Part shown: positions 7,733 through 16,670 of the stretch, piece by piece
Layout of the letters: the number at the start of each line of letters is the position of its first letter
Numbering within the stretch: the first letter of the stretch is position 1
Source of the DNA: Melioribacteraceae bacterium
GTDB taxonomy: Bacteria; Bacteroidota; Ignavibacteria; Ignavibacteriales; Melioribacteraceae
NCBI GenBank assembly: GCA_021739765.1
Contig: JAIPBD010000005.1
Span: 1 to 64,000, forward strand
DNA length: 64,000 nucleotides
Direction of reading: 5' to 3'
Translations under genes and position numbers: made by a program
The notes under the pieces: generated by a model
What the model saw: only the letters and a program-made list of their open reading frames with translations
What the model was told of the DNA's origin: nothing
Database searches by the model: none

Positions 7733-9517
7733 ATGAAAAAAATCACAATTGTGATTTTATTTTTAATGGTATCAGTTCCGATTTTTCCGCAATCGAGCAG
7801 AGTTTTTATTTCGCCGAAAGCAGATTCGCTTTCAAAATTGCTGCTGCAGAAACCGGAGGACTCGTTAATCCAAACTGAACTTATGCATGAATATTTGGCC
7901 GAAGCCAAACCGGAACTCGCACTTTTAGAAATTATGGATCTTGCAAATTCTGACAAAAAGTCTTTTTCGGCCAATGTGCAAAAGGCTGAAGTGTTATTCT
8001 GGTTGGAACGAAAAAGGGACGCCTTCAAATCCTTTGTTGAAGCATATTTGTTGGAGCCAACGACAGATAAATTGAAGTATTTAATAATTCTTGATTACGG
8101 GCTTGGAAACGAAAAACGAAGTATCAATAACCTCAGAAGAGAGTACGACAAAAATCACGAGTTTGCGCGGGAGATTGCGAATCTTTATCAAGATTTATTT
8201 ATCAACAATCGTTTATCGATTGCATTGGATGCTCAAAATCTATTGAAAAAATTCGATCGGGATGTTCATGATAAATACTTTCCAATGCCGGTAATAAATA
8301 TTATCGGATCGGAAGACGATCTCTATACGAAAAGTGATAATATAACTCTTACGATGAAAGTTGATCATAAGGTGCAATTACGCGAAATCAGTATTGACGG
8401 GAAAATAATATACACAACCGAAGGTAAGGTTTTAACTAATCCAACCGATGCTTTTAATAAAACATTAAGCGAAGATATTCCGGTTAAGGCTGGAATCAAT
8501 TCAGTTAATATTTCCGCGATCGATGTTTATGGGTACCGTACGGAAAAGAGTATTCAAGTAAACGGACTTAATTTTAGTAAAACCGGAGTAAGCAATTCAT
8601 CTTTAGTCGATTCTCTGAATCGCAATTATTTGTTGTTAAAATCATATTTCCCGGTTGACAGCTTGGTAACCGAAAAAGATTTAAGTATTAAATCAATTTA
8701 TTTATCGGGAAAAAACTCGAAGAGCGATCAAGAACTGCTTGAGCTTGTTTATTCTTTATTTACTGACGATCTGTCGGGGAAATTAAGTGAAAATAATATC
8801 CAATATTTGGTGAATGAGAACGCTTCCGAAAAAAATATGCGACTGGTTTTCGATAAATGGTTAATGGATGATATTACGCTAAGAACCAAAACATTTTTGT
8901 ATTTAGATGGAGACTGGGAAAAACTAAATAATAAATATTGGTTAAATCTGAATGACGGTAAATTAAATCTTGAAGAATATATTGTCAAATATCTACAAAA
9001 GAGTTCGGGCGGGCTATCCATTTTAATTGACGGAATGACAAGTGTGGATAGTACTGATTTAGGATCAATCTTAGAAATTGTTAACGGAACTCAAACACCT
9101 ACAAGCTTAATCATACTGAATCTGAAGGATAATGTCGAATCTTTAATATCTTCGTTTGGTATTCCAGGCGAATTGCCTGATTCACTTGGTAAATACTCTT
9201 TAGGATTGGTTGAACTAAATGAAACAATTCCTAATTCTTTTGCTGTTTATAATTCTGCAAAACAGATCGAACTGCTCAGTAATCCTGCTGTTATAGTTCA
9301 AAAGAAACATTCCCAGGAATTGGAGTTGCTGGATACAAAATTGAAAAGCGCCGGACTATCGAAATCAAAAAGAGAGTTAGTAAATATATTTTGTTCGGAT
9401 TGGAGAAGGTATGGCGAAATGATGAGATTTTATGAAGGTGTTTTTACTGCTGAGGATTTGTTCATCCAAGCTGAGGAATATTTAAGCCGGAACTCAGGAG
9501 GGGAAAATGAAGAATAG
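7733..9517 (+). CDS. Secreted TPR / Ig-like / degenerate caspase-fold protein
   Basis: This 594-residue exported protein (signal peptide ending VPIFPQ) is of no family I can name with certainty. Residues 25-155 look like TPR-type helical repeats. Residues 185-285 form an Ig-like sandwich with the KAGINSVNISAIDVYGY pattern often seen next to bacterial caspases. Residues 290-470 follow the order of elements of a caspase (C14) p20 domain: YLVNENASEKNMRLVFDKWL, then a strand TFLYLDGDW where GHG is expected, then SILIDGMTS where DACHSG is expected. The catalytic His would be Asp394 and the catalytic Cys Met435, so if the fold is right it is a pseudoenzyme. Its 3' end overlaps the next start by 11 bases. 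The caspase relationship is inference and needs structure prediction. Confidence 0.55.
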   Translation: MKKITIVILFLMVSVPIFPQSSRVFISPKADSLSKLLLQKPEDSLIQTELMHEYLAEAKPELALLEIMDLANSDKKSFSANVQKAEVLFWLERKRDAFKSFVEAYLLEPTTDKLKYLIILDYGLGNEKRSINNLRREYDKNHEFAREIANLYQDLFINNRLSIALDAQNLLKKFDRDVHDKYFPMPVINIIGSEDDLYTKSDNITLTMKVDHKVQLREISIDGKIIYTTEGKVLTNPTDAFNKTLSEDIPVKAGINSVNISAIDVYGYRTEKSIQVNGLNFSKTGVSNSSLVDSLNRNYLLLKSYFPVDSLVTEKDLSIKSIYLSGKNSKSDQELLELVYSLFTDDLSGKLSENNIQYLVNENASEKNMRLVFDKWLMDDITLRTKTFLYLDGDWEKLNNKYWLNLNDGKLNLEEYIVKYLQKSSGGLSILIDGMTSVDSTDLGSILEIVNGTQTPTSLIILNLKDNVESLISSFGIPGELPDSLGKYSLGLVELNETIPNSFAVYNSAKQIELLSNPAVIVQKKHSQELELLDTKLKSAGLSKSKRELVNIFCSDWRRYGEMMRFYEGVFTAEDLFIQAEEYLSRNSGGENEE

Positions 9518-10226
9518 ATTGTTCCTTTTGTTTCTATTTTCGTCGGTTGTTTTGACCGCCCAAGTCCCGTCTCATTTTCATTTGATAGCCATTGGTTCGG
9601 ATGGAAATGGAATTATTGAAGCTGAAGATTCAGAATCGATTTCCGAGAAAATTAAGGAACGATTTGTTGAAAGTGTTCAGGTGAGATTAAAATCCGTTAA
9701 ATCTTTTAAGCAAAATCTTGAGCAGACAGACGACATAAAACGGTTCTTTTCAGGAACATATACACTCTCGGATTCTGCGGATTTTTTTGTCATGACCTTG
9801 TTTGGTGCATGGAATGAGGGAAAGTTTGTCAGTAATAACGGCAATGAAATTTCAGCTGAATACATTTATAACTTTATCAGTTATCTGCCCGCAAAGGCAT
9901 CATTAACCATTATTGCTTCGCCGAAGGAATTTGCTTTCCCCGAAGAAATTTTTGCCCAATCCATAAGCGCGGATTATAATGGTAGACTTATTCTGTTCCT
10001 CACTTCAAATGAGGAAGTTGATTATGATGACGTGCTTTCGGAATTTGAGAATGTAATCGAGAATTTTGCCGATGAACCGGAACTGGTAGCGGATGAGAAA
10101 GGAAATATTCGATTCTCGGTTTGGTTAGCCAAAGTTTTAGAATATTTAAATACTGAGCAAGTAACTTATAAAGTTGTTCAAATAAATTCCGGTCCGGACT
10201 ATATCATCAATTCAACAAATAAGTAA
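9507..10226 (+). CDS. Small secreted protein, possible second degenerate caspase fold
   Basis: The 239-residue product has a signal peptide (VVLTAQ) and no recognisable domain at first sight. Its layout matches a bare caspase-like core. HFHLIAIGSD resembles the first strand (HALLIGI). A helical stretch of about 45 residues is followed by DFFVMTLFGAW at 92-102, where an active enzyme has FYFSGHG. LTIIASPKE at about 134-142 sits where DACHSG would be. Neither catalytic residue is present. It is translationally coupled to the similarly organised 594-residue protein upstream and lies 2 bases before the VWA gene, so it is clearly part of the operon. It could instead be an unrelated Rossmann-like domain. 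Confidence 0.5.
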   Translation: MKNRLFLLFLFSSVVLTAQVPSHFHLIAIGSDGNGIIEAEDSESISEKIKERFVESVQVRLKSVKSFKQNLEQTDDIKRFFSGTYTLSDSADFFVMTLFGAWNEGKFVSNNGNEISAEYIYNFISYLPAKASLTIIASPKEFAFPEEIFAQSISADYNGRLILFLTSNEEVDYDDVLSEFENVIENFADEPELVADEKGNIRFSVWLAKVLEYLNTEQVTYKVVQINSGPDYIINSTNK

Positions 10227-10228
10227 AA

Positions 10229-13045
10229 ATGAAAAGAATAATTTATTGTATAACATTTTGGTTTTTTATTTCTAACATCGCTCACGCTCAGGGCAAAACG
10301 GTAAATCTGAAACTAAATGCGCTCGATTTTAGCCGCTATCCGACTGTCGACCTTTTTGCGACGTTCACGGATGGAAATGGTGATCCGATTCAGCTGGACC
10401 AGATTGAAAAATCTAATAAAATTTTAAAGCATAATGGCACCATTGTAAATGTTCAAGACATAATTTCCGTTTATGATTTGAAAAGTAAAGGTGAGACTGA
10501 ACTTTACTTGACACTCGTTTTTGATAATTCTAAATCGATGCTGAAAAGAAATGATCTGTTAGAAAAAGCGGCGGAATCTTTTATTGATGGAATAACGCCG
10601 GGCGATAGAGTTTCAATAATTGATTTTGGAGATGAGCAGAAAAAAGAGACATTTATGCCTGAGCTTGAATATCCCGTCTATCCGAAACAAAGAATCGGCT
10701 TCAGCAATTCCAAAAAATTCTTACGCGAAAAGATAAAAACGCCATATTTCACTGATCGTACATTTATGTATGACGCACTCATTTATGCTTTATCGGTAAC
10801 CAAAAGAGCGGATGTGCTCGGTAAAAAAATCATTATCTTCTTCTCGGATGGAGATAATATCGGATCAGAAACTAACTACGATAAAGTTCAGGAAGTTTCA
10901 AAATTATACGATATACCTATTTACGCAATCGATCTAAACATCAGAACCAATAGTCAGCTTCAAGATTTGGCCAAACAGAGTCGGGGCGAATATTATATTG
11001 TGAATGAACCACGAGATTTGGCGCCGGTTTACCAATCCTTGCTTAAACTTTTACGAAGTCAATACCGTATTTCTTATCGCTCACCCGACGAAGGAGTTAA
11101 TAGCGATTACTATAATGTTAATCTAAATCTACCTGACTTAAATAATGTATCAGATGTACAGACCTTTAAGGTTGAAGGGGAAAAAATCGGATATTTTAAT
11201 TTGGCTTATCTTGAAAGCCAAGGTAAAGAATCAATCGATAAATATATGGATTACTTGATCGAATATCCGGTTTCAAAATATGCTGATGATGTTCAACTTC
11301 GAATGGGGAACTATTGGTTTGCGAGAGGTGAGTACGGAAACGCACTTGGTGTTTATAATAAAATATTGAGAAACGAAAATTCATCGAGTTATTTTTCAGC
11401 GTTATCCCAAAAAGCTGACTTGCTTCTGAAGGCGGAAGATTGGTTCGCGGCAAAAGAGGCCTACAATCAGATTGTAAATAGCAGGGGAGGCTCCGATCTG
11501 AAACCAAAAGCGCTTCTCGATCTGGCGAGTTTACAGAGTAGTGAGGGGAATTTTATGACTGCCCTTGATACATATTCAAAACTGGTGACAGATTTTGAAG
11601 GAACTGAATTTGCGAGCGAAGGGCTGTTGCAATCTTCTTTGCTCAATCTTGAAATGGGTAATCTGAATCAAGCAGTTACAAATTTGAATAATATAGTATC
11701 AAATTATGGTGAAACTAATTCCGCACTTTTTGCCGAATACGAATTAGGCAAAATTGCGCAATCACAAAACGAATTGGATAAAGCGCTGGCTCATTACGAT
11801 AAAGTAATTAATTCAAATATTGATCCTGACATTAGAGAACAAAGCACTTTCGAATCGGCAAATATAATGATGAGTCTCGGCAATTATGCGGGGGCTATCG
11901 GGCTGCTCAGTTCATTGGTTCAGACTTCATCTAACCTGGGATTGGTATCGCAAGGTAACGCGCTGCTGGTGGAATCTTTTATTAAAACGGGGGATTTACT
12001 TCAAGCGCAACAAACATTTAATTCAATGCCGTTAAATCAACAACAAAATCTGTTAGGCAGGGGAGAAATTTCAGCATCCCTCCCTGGAAACTATATCGTA
12101 AGTTTGATGAATGCCGCCCATATTTCCGCCGCAGGTTCGGAAATTTTAAGTAACTCCATAAGGTTGATCGAGGATGCGAATCTGAGAGCAAAGTATTCGA
12201 TTCTCGGACAAATATATTATTTCACGATAAACTCAGCTACAACTACCATTAACGCCGCAATTCCCGTAAAACCGGAATGGATAGAACAAGGGCTTTTGGA
12301 AAATCCAAACGCGGGCGTGTATTCGATAGTTGATAATCAAATTCGTGCTGTAACTAAATCTTATAATACATCATCACAATCCTTTCAATTCAATGTGATT
12401 GAAAGCGGACATTACATGCTGCTCACCGAAGCACCCAAAATTATTACGTTATATGATATTTATTTCGACGTTGGGAAAGCCTCGATTAGAAAGGATGCGG
12501 AGAAAAATCTTTATGAAATGATTGATATGCTTAAAGAATATCCGGCCGCAAAAATGGAAATCGCCGGTCATACGGATTCGACCGGAACGGATGAAGTTAA
12601 TATGGAGCTTTCTCTAAGCAGGGCAACGAGTATTAAAAGATTTATGGTTAAGAACGGAATAGAAGCAAATCGTCTTGATGTTAAAGGATATGGAAGCCGG
12701 TTTCCCGTAGCCCCGAATATCAATGAGGAAAATAGACAGAAAAATAGACGAACGGAGTTCATTGTTATCAGTGGTTTGGAGCAAGTTGCTACGGATCATG
12801 ATAATTCGGAAGAACGGTACGCTGTGGTAATTGCATCATATAATTCTTTGCGCGAAGTTACGGAACAGAAATCATTCATCAATAAACGTGGATATCAGGT
12901 TTCGGTAATTACAAGTATAAATGGTTCAAAATCCACTTATGAACTTTTACTTGGTGTTTATTCCGAAAAAAGTACAGCGGAAAAAGAAGCAAATTCATTT
13001 ATCGGCGTTTTTCAACAATTTGAACCACTGATTAAAAAACTGTAA
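10229..13045 (+). CDS. VWA-TPR-OmpA-SPOR envelope protein
   Basis: This 938-residue secreted protein (signal peptide ending NIAHAQ) has an unusual domain order. A von Willebrand factor A domain covers about 80-290, with an intact MIDAS: D99-N-S101-K-S103, a Thr in FTDRTFMYDAL and Asp in FFSDGD. Helical TPR repeats cover about 310-650. An OmpA/MotB-type peptidoglycan-binding domain spans about 740-850 (YFDVGKASIRKDA, AGHTDSTGTD, RRTEF). A SPOR-like domain at about 863-938 (YAVVIASY...GVYSEKSTAEKEA) would recognise denuded glycan strands. It therefore probably links peptidoglycan to a protein partner held by the VWA/TPR part. It starts 2 bases after the previous stop and ends 5 bases before the CHAT gene, so it is central to the operon. 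Confidence 0.85.
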   Translation: MKRIIYCITFWFFISNIAHAQGKTVNLKLNALDFSRYPTVDLFATFTDGNGDPIQLDQIEKSNKILKHNGTIVNVQDIISVYDLKSKGETELYLTLVFDNSKSMLKRNDLLEKAAESFIDGITPGDRVSIIDFGDEQKKETFMPELEYPVYPKQRIGFSNSKKFLREKIKTPYFTDRTFMYDALIYALSVTKRADVLGKKIIIFFSDGDNIGSETNYDKVQEVSKLYDIPIYAIDLNIRTNSQLQDLAKQSRGEYYIVNEPRDLAPVYQSLLKLLRSQYRISYRSPDEGVNSDYYNVNLNLPDLNNVSDVQTFKVEGEKIGYFNLAYLESQGKESIDKYMDYLIEYPVSKYADDVQLRMGNYWFARGEYGNALGVYNKILRNENSSSYFSALSQKADLLLKAEDWFAAKEAYNQIVNSRGGSDLKPKALLDLASLQSSEGNFMTALDTYSKLVTDFEGTEFASEGLLQSSLLNLEMGNLNQAVTNLNNIVSNYGETNSALFAEYELGKIAQSQNELDKALAHYDKVINSNIDPDIREQSTFESANIMMSLGNYAGAIGLLSSLVQTSSNLGLVSQGNALLVESFIKTGDLLQAQQTFNSMPLNQQQNLLGRGEISASLPGNYIVSLMNAAHISAAGSEILSNSIRLIEDANLRAKYSILGQIYYFTINSATTTINAAIPVKPEWIEQGLLENPNAGVYSIVDNQIRAVTKSYNTSSQSFQFNVIESGHYMLLTEAPKIITLYDIYFDVGKASIRKDAEKNLYEMIDMLKEYPAAKMEIAGHTDSTGTDEVNMELSLSRATSIKRFMVKNGIEANRLDVKGYGSRFPVAPNINEENRQKNRRTEFIVISGLEQVATDHDNSEERYAVVIASYNSLREVTEQKSFINKRGYQVSVITSINGSKSTYELLLGVYSEKSTAEKEANSFIGVFQQFEPLIKKL

Positions 13046-13050
13046 AAATT

Positions 13051-16000
13051 ATGAAACGAATTTTCATATTAGCCATAATTCTCATTTTTTCTAACATAAA
13101 CGCGCAGAATTTAGATGAAGACTGGCGTTTGATAGATCATGCATTCAAACAAAAAAATTATTCAGATGTAATCCGGCTCAGCCCGGAGTTCATAAAAACT
13201 TTGGAAATCAATAATCTGAAGAAGCAGTTAATATTGCCTTATTTCTATTTAGCGGTTAGTCTTGCAAATACCGGAGATTTGGAAGGCGCGGAATCGGCTT
13301 TTAGTAAAGCCAAAAACCTGGCTGTACGTGAAGGCGATATTACAAACGCCTCGAAAATTGATGATGAGAGATCGAGAATTTATTGGAATCTCTCAGCTGA
13401 ATTAAAAGAGACCAATCCGCAACAGGCATTGTCGCTTTTATCGAAAATTATTGATATTACATTTGAGAACAACAACTATTCGTTCCGGGCAGCAGCAATG
13501 TACCGTGAATCGGAACTGCATTTCTTGCTTGGAAATGTTGATCTCTCGATTTTATCGCTTGAACACGCGATGAGATTTTTTCCGAACATCCCGGAATCAC
13601 AAAGCAAATTAAGAGAAGGAATTCGTTCAAGATTAATTGAATTGTACCTTGGAACCGGTCAAGCCGAAAAGGCGGAGGAACTAAAACAATTTGTTTCGGA
13701 GAAAAATCAACTTGCGATAACTTTCAGACTTGCAGAAGAATTGGAAAATTCCGGTCAGTATATGAAAGCTGACTCAACTCTTCAATCTGTTCAGCAATTT
13801 GTTTTTGAAACATCGAACAATAAGTTGATTGAGGATTTTGTTAAAAAACGTATTTCGCTTTACAGATTTAGTGATAAGCTATCTGATGGACTTGCAGAAC
13901 TTAATACAATTATTGTACAATTGGACACTTCGTTTAATATTTCCCCGGATTTGTTTTTTAATCTCAGCAAACTTTATGTCCTGGCTAACCTCGAAGAGGG
14001 CAGGATTGCCGATGCAAATAAAAGTATTGTGGATTTAAATGAAAAAATAAAATCAAAGGAAATACCGGGTTCATTGTCACCGAATTTATCTGCTTTAAAA
14101 GCCGACGTTGCTTATTTACAAGGAGAATATTCCGATGCCATTCTTTTATATAATTCAACTTTAGAAAATTCTTCGACTCTCAGAAGGGACGATCTTTACA
14201 GCGTTTGGAATAATATTGCTTTATCCTACATAAAAATCGGGGATTATAAATCCAGTCTGACATATCTAAATAAACTGGAAATTGATTCGGAATCGAACGG
14301 AGAATTTAATTATCAAGTTCAAGCGGCATTAAATATTGGTGTTGCGTTAATTAAACATGGTTCGGTCGTTGAAGCAATCAAAAGTTTTCAAAAGGCGAAA
14401 AAGTTAGCTGAAACGAAGGAACTGCCTAAATTTGAAATTTTAGCGACGGTAAAATTGGCCGAAGCTTATAAACTTGCCGGGCAACCGACTTCAGAATTCT
14501 TATTGGAAATTAAAAGGAAGTATGAATCTATTACAAATCCCCACCTAAAACTTCAGGTTGTTGGAACACTCTCTCAGTTTGAAAAAAGTGACGGAAACTT
14601 TGAGAGCGCAAAATCATACTTGATTGATGCTTTCAATCTCTCCAATAAATTAGGATTGATAAATTCCGCAATTCCACTCGCTATCGAATTGGGGGATATT
14701 GAATTATTGGGCGGGAATGGCTCGACTGCTTATATGTTTTACGGGTTCGCAGCTCATTATTATTTAAATAGTGACCAAATTGAAGAAAAAATTCCGATGC
14801 TTTTGAGACTTAGCCAATGTTACACCGTTGAGTCGAAATTTGATACAGCTAAACAGTATTTGGATCAATCTTTCTCAAATTTATACTCCGGCGAAAAAAA
14901 CGAATTTATTAATCCCAATCCGGATAAAGTTTTAGATTTCTTCTATTATTCACTAACACTTACTGCTTTAAGCTATAACAATTATGCGGAAGGAACCCAA
15001 AAAAATAATTTGCAATTGATTTTTGAAGCTTACACACAGAGCGAAATCGCGGTCGAAATGCTTACCCAGAATTTTTATGCCCAACTTTCCTCCGCCGGTA
15101 AAAAAGAAGATGAATGGCTCAAAAACATTAATTCATTTCACCTATTAATCTCCATCGCTGCTGATTTGTTCAGTCGTACGAACGATGCCAAATATCTTGA
15201 AACCGCGTTCAATACAAACGAAAAAATGAGAGCGCAAACGTTCATTTTGGATGTTGGTCAAAAATTAGTTTCCCAGATTAATGATCCTTTAGTAGAAGAA
15301 TTGACATCCCTCTCCGATATTTTTGAAACAGATTTATATGCTTCAGTCGATATTGAAGTTGACTATTCGGAAGATGTCGGCGAATTTGGCACAAGAGGTC
15401 TCAAAATAACAAAATCCGAAGACGCGGAAGAATCAATAAACGTAAGAGATAAATACAACGATATTGTCGGAAAGTTAAAAAACGCAAATTCAAAAGCCGT
15501 TGATTTAGTTTCCATCAATACCCTAACTCTTTCGGCGGTAAAAGATTTTATAAAACCGCACGAAGTTGTTCTTAATTATTTTACTGCAGATGAAGCGCTC
15601 TATCTCTTTTTTATTTCCAAAGAAGAACAAACACTTACTAAAATTGATATTAACCAAAAAGAGCTAAATCAAACTGTTGAGAGTTTTCGCCAAGTTGTGC
15701 AGAATCCAAAGGATCAAAGTTTCGAAATAATGGCAAAAGCCATCTATAAGAAACTAATCGCTCCTGTCGAATCGAAGTTAGCGGCAAAAAAAATACTAAT
15801 TATTCCTTCGGGTAAATTGAACAACTTACCGTTTGCAGCGTTAAAATCTGACACAAAATTTTTGATGGAAACTAATCCAATTGTAATTCTTCCGAATGCA
15901 ACATTTTTACAGTTCGCCGATTCCCAAGTAAAATCTTCGAACCTTCAATCCTTGTTGGCAATCGGAAATCCAAGCAATTCTTTTACCTCAGCTTTACCGG

Positions 16001-16542
16001 GAGCTGAAAAAGAGGTGAAAGAAATAAATGAGATATACCCTGAAAGCGATCTTTTAATCCGCAGCAACGCAAAAGAAGGAATCCTCAAAAAGACGCTCGG
16101 GAATTACAATATTGTACATTTTGCTTGTCACGGTTTATTTAATGCTGATTATCCTTTAATGTCCGCGCTTGCTCTGGCGCCGGATAACTTGAATGACGGT
16201 CGTCTCGAAGTTCATGAAATTTATAATATAAATATGCCGAATACCGAACTTGTTGTAATGTCCGCATGTGAAACCGGGCTGGCACAAATTAAAAAGAACG
16301 ATGATATGATTGGCTTGGTACGTGGATTTTTATATGCCGGAGTTCCTAATGTTGTAGCGAGTTTGTGGAAAGTTGATGATATTGCAACTTCGAGATTGAT
16401 GACTAATTTTTATAAGTTTTTGAATAACGGTTTAAATAAAGTCGACGCATTAAGATCGGCACAATCCGAATTAATAAACTCTGCTGAATTTAATCATCCT
16501 TTTTACTGGTCGGCTTTTATTATGAATGGATATGGTATTTAA
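13051..16542 (+). CDS. Exported TPR-CHAT protease
   Basis: A signal peptide (FSNINAQ) leads into about 700 residues of TPR repeats. The C-terminal CHAT domain spans roughly 850-1163. CHAT is a caspase/separase-clan cysteine peptidase fold. The catalytic His1027 lies in VHFACHG and Cys1073 in VMSACETG, both matching the family consensus, and the C-terminal F.HPFYWSAFIMNG is also typical. The protein is thus predicted to be an active protease whose TPR solenoid recruits substrate or regulators. Most studied CHAT proteases are cytoplasmic; a signal peptide places this one in the periplasm or outside. It is the last gene of the operon. The dyad stays intact here while the two caspase-like neighbours appear dead, which suggests a protease/pseudoprotease regulatory arrangement. 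Confidence 0.88.
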   Translation: MKRIFILAIILIFSNINAQNLDEDWRLIDHAFKQKNYSDVIRLSPEFIKTLEINNLKKQLILPYFYLAVSLANTGDLEGAESAFSKAKNLAVREGDITNASKIDDERSRIYWNLSAELKETNPQQALSLLSKIIDITFENNNYSFRAAAMYRESELHFLLGNVDLSILSLEHAMRFFPNIPESQSKLREGIRSRLIELYLGTGQAEKAEELKQFVSEKNQLAITFRLAEELENSGQYMKADSTLQSVQQFVFETSNNKLIEDFVKKRISLYRFSDKLSDGLAELNTIIVQLDTSFNISPDLFFNLSKLYVLANLEEGRIADANKSIVDLNEKIKSKEIPGSLSPNLSALKADVAYLQGEYSDAILLYNSTLENSSTLRRDDLYSVWNNIALSYIKIGDYKSSLTYLNKLEIDSESNGEFNYQVQAALNIGVALIKHGSVVEAIKSFQKAKKLAETKELPKFEILATVKLAEAYKLAGQPTSEFLLEIKRKYESITNPHLKLQVVGTLSQFEKSDGNFESAKSYLIDAFNLSNKLGLINSAIPLAIELGDIELLGGNGSTAYMFYGFAAHYYLNSDQIEEKIPMLLRLSQCYTVESKFDTAKQYLDQSFSNLYSGEKNEFINPNPDKVLDFFYYSLTLTALSYNNYAEGTQKNNLQLIFEAYTQSEIAVEMLTQNFYAQLSSAGKKEDEWLKNINSFHLLISIAADLFSRTNDAKYLETAFNTNEKMRAQTFILDVGQKLVSQINDPLVEELTSLSDIFETDLYASVDIEVDYSEDVGEFGTRGLKITKSEDAEESINVRDKYNDIVGKLKNANSKAVDLVSINTLTLSAVKDFIKPHEVVLNYFTADEALYLFFISKEEQTLTKIDINQKELNQTVESFRQVVQNPKDQSFEIMAKAIYKKLIAPVESKLAAKKILIIPSGKLNNLPFAALKSDTKFLMETNPIVILPNATFLQFADSQVKSSNLQSLLAIGNPSNSFTSALPGAEKEVKEINEIYPESDLLIRSNAKEGILKKTLGNYNIVHFACHGLFNADYPLMSALALAPDNLNDGRLEVHEIYNINMPNTELVVMSACETGLAQIKKNDDMIGLVRGFLYAGVPNVVASLWKVDDIATSRLMTNFYKFLNNGLNKVDALRSAQSELINSAEFNHPFYWSAFIMNGYGI

Positions 16543-16552
16543 TTAAGTTAAT

Positions 16553-16626
16553 GGCGCGTTCGTCTAGCGGTTCAGGACGCCGCCCTCTCAAGGCGGAGAT
16601 CACGGGTTCGAATCCCGTACGCGCTA
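16553..16626 (+). tRNA. tRNA-Glu (anticodon CTC)
   Basis: This is a full 74-base cloverleaf: acceptor GGCGCGT/ACGCGCT, D stem GTCT/GGAC, anticodon stem CCGCC/GGCGG around loop CTCTCAA (anticodon CTC, reads GAG), and T arm ACGGG-TTCGAAT-CCCGT, with discriminator A. The body closely matches bacterial tRNA-Glu. Two oddities are visible: pair 1:72 is G-U rather than G-C, and no CCA is encoded. It starts 10 bases after the CHAT gene stop and is followed by a terminator. Confidence 0.93.
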
Positions 16627-16629
16627 CTC

Positions 16630-16655
16630 AAAGGGAATTTTAGTTCCCTTTTTTT
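16630..16655 (+). terminator. Rho-independent terminator after tRNA-Glu
   Basis: An 8-bp stem (AAAGGGAA with TTCCCTTT) and a 6-base loop run directly into a T tract (16649-16655), just past the tRNA 3' end. It would end the tRNA transcript and any read-through from the six-gene operon. Confidence 0.9.
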
Positions 16656-16670
16656 ATAGGATTTATTTTT

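Noticed and set aside
4923-16542. Reading the CHAT/caspase-like operon as an antiphage defence island
   Set aside because: Signal peptides, OmpA and SPOR domains place the products in the envelope, and there is no nuclease, reverse transcriptase, gasdermin or CRISPR component nearby.
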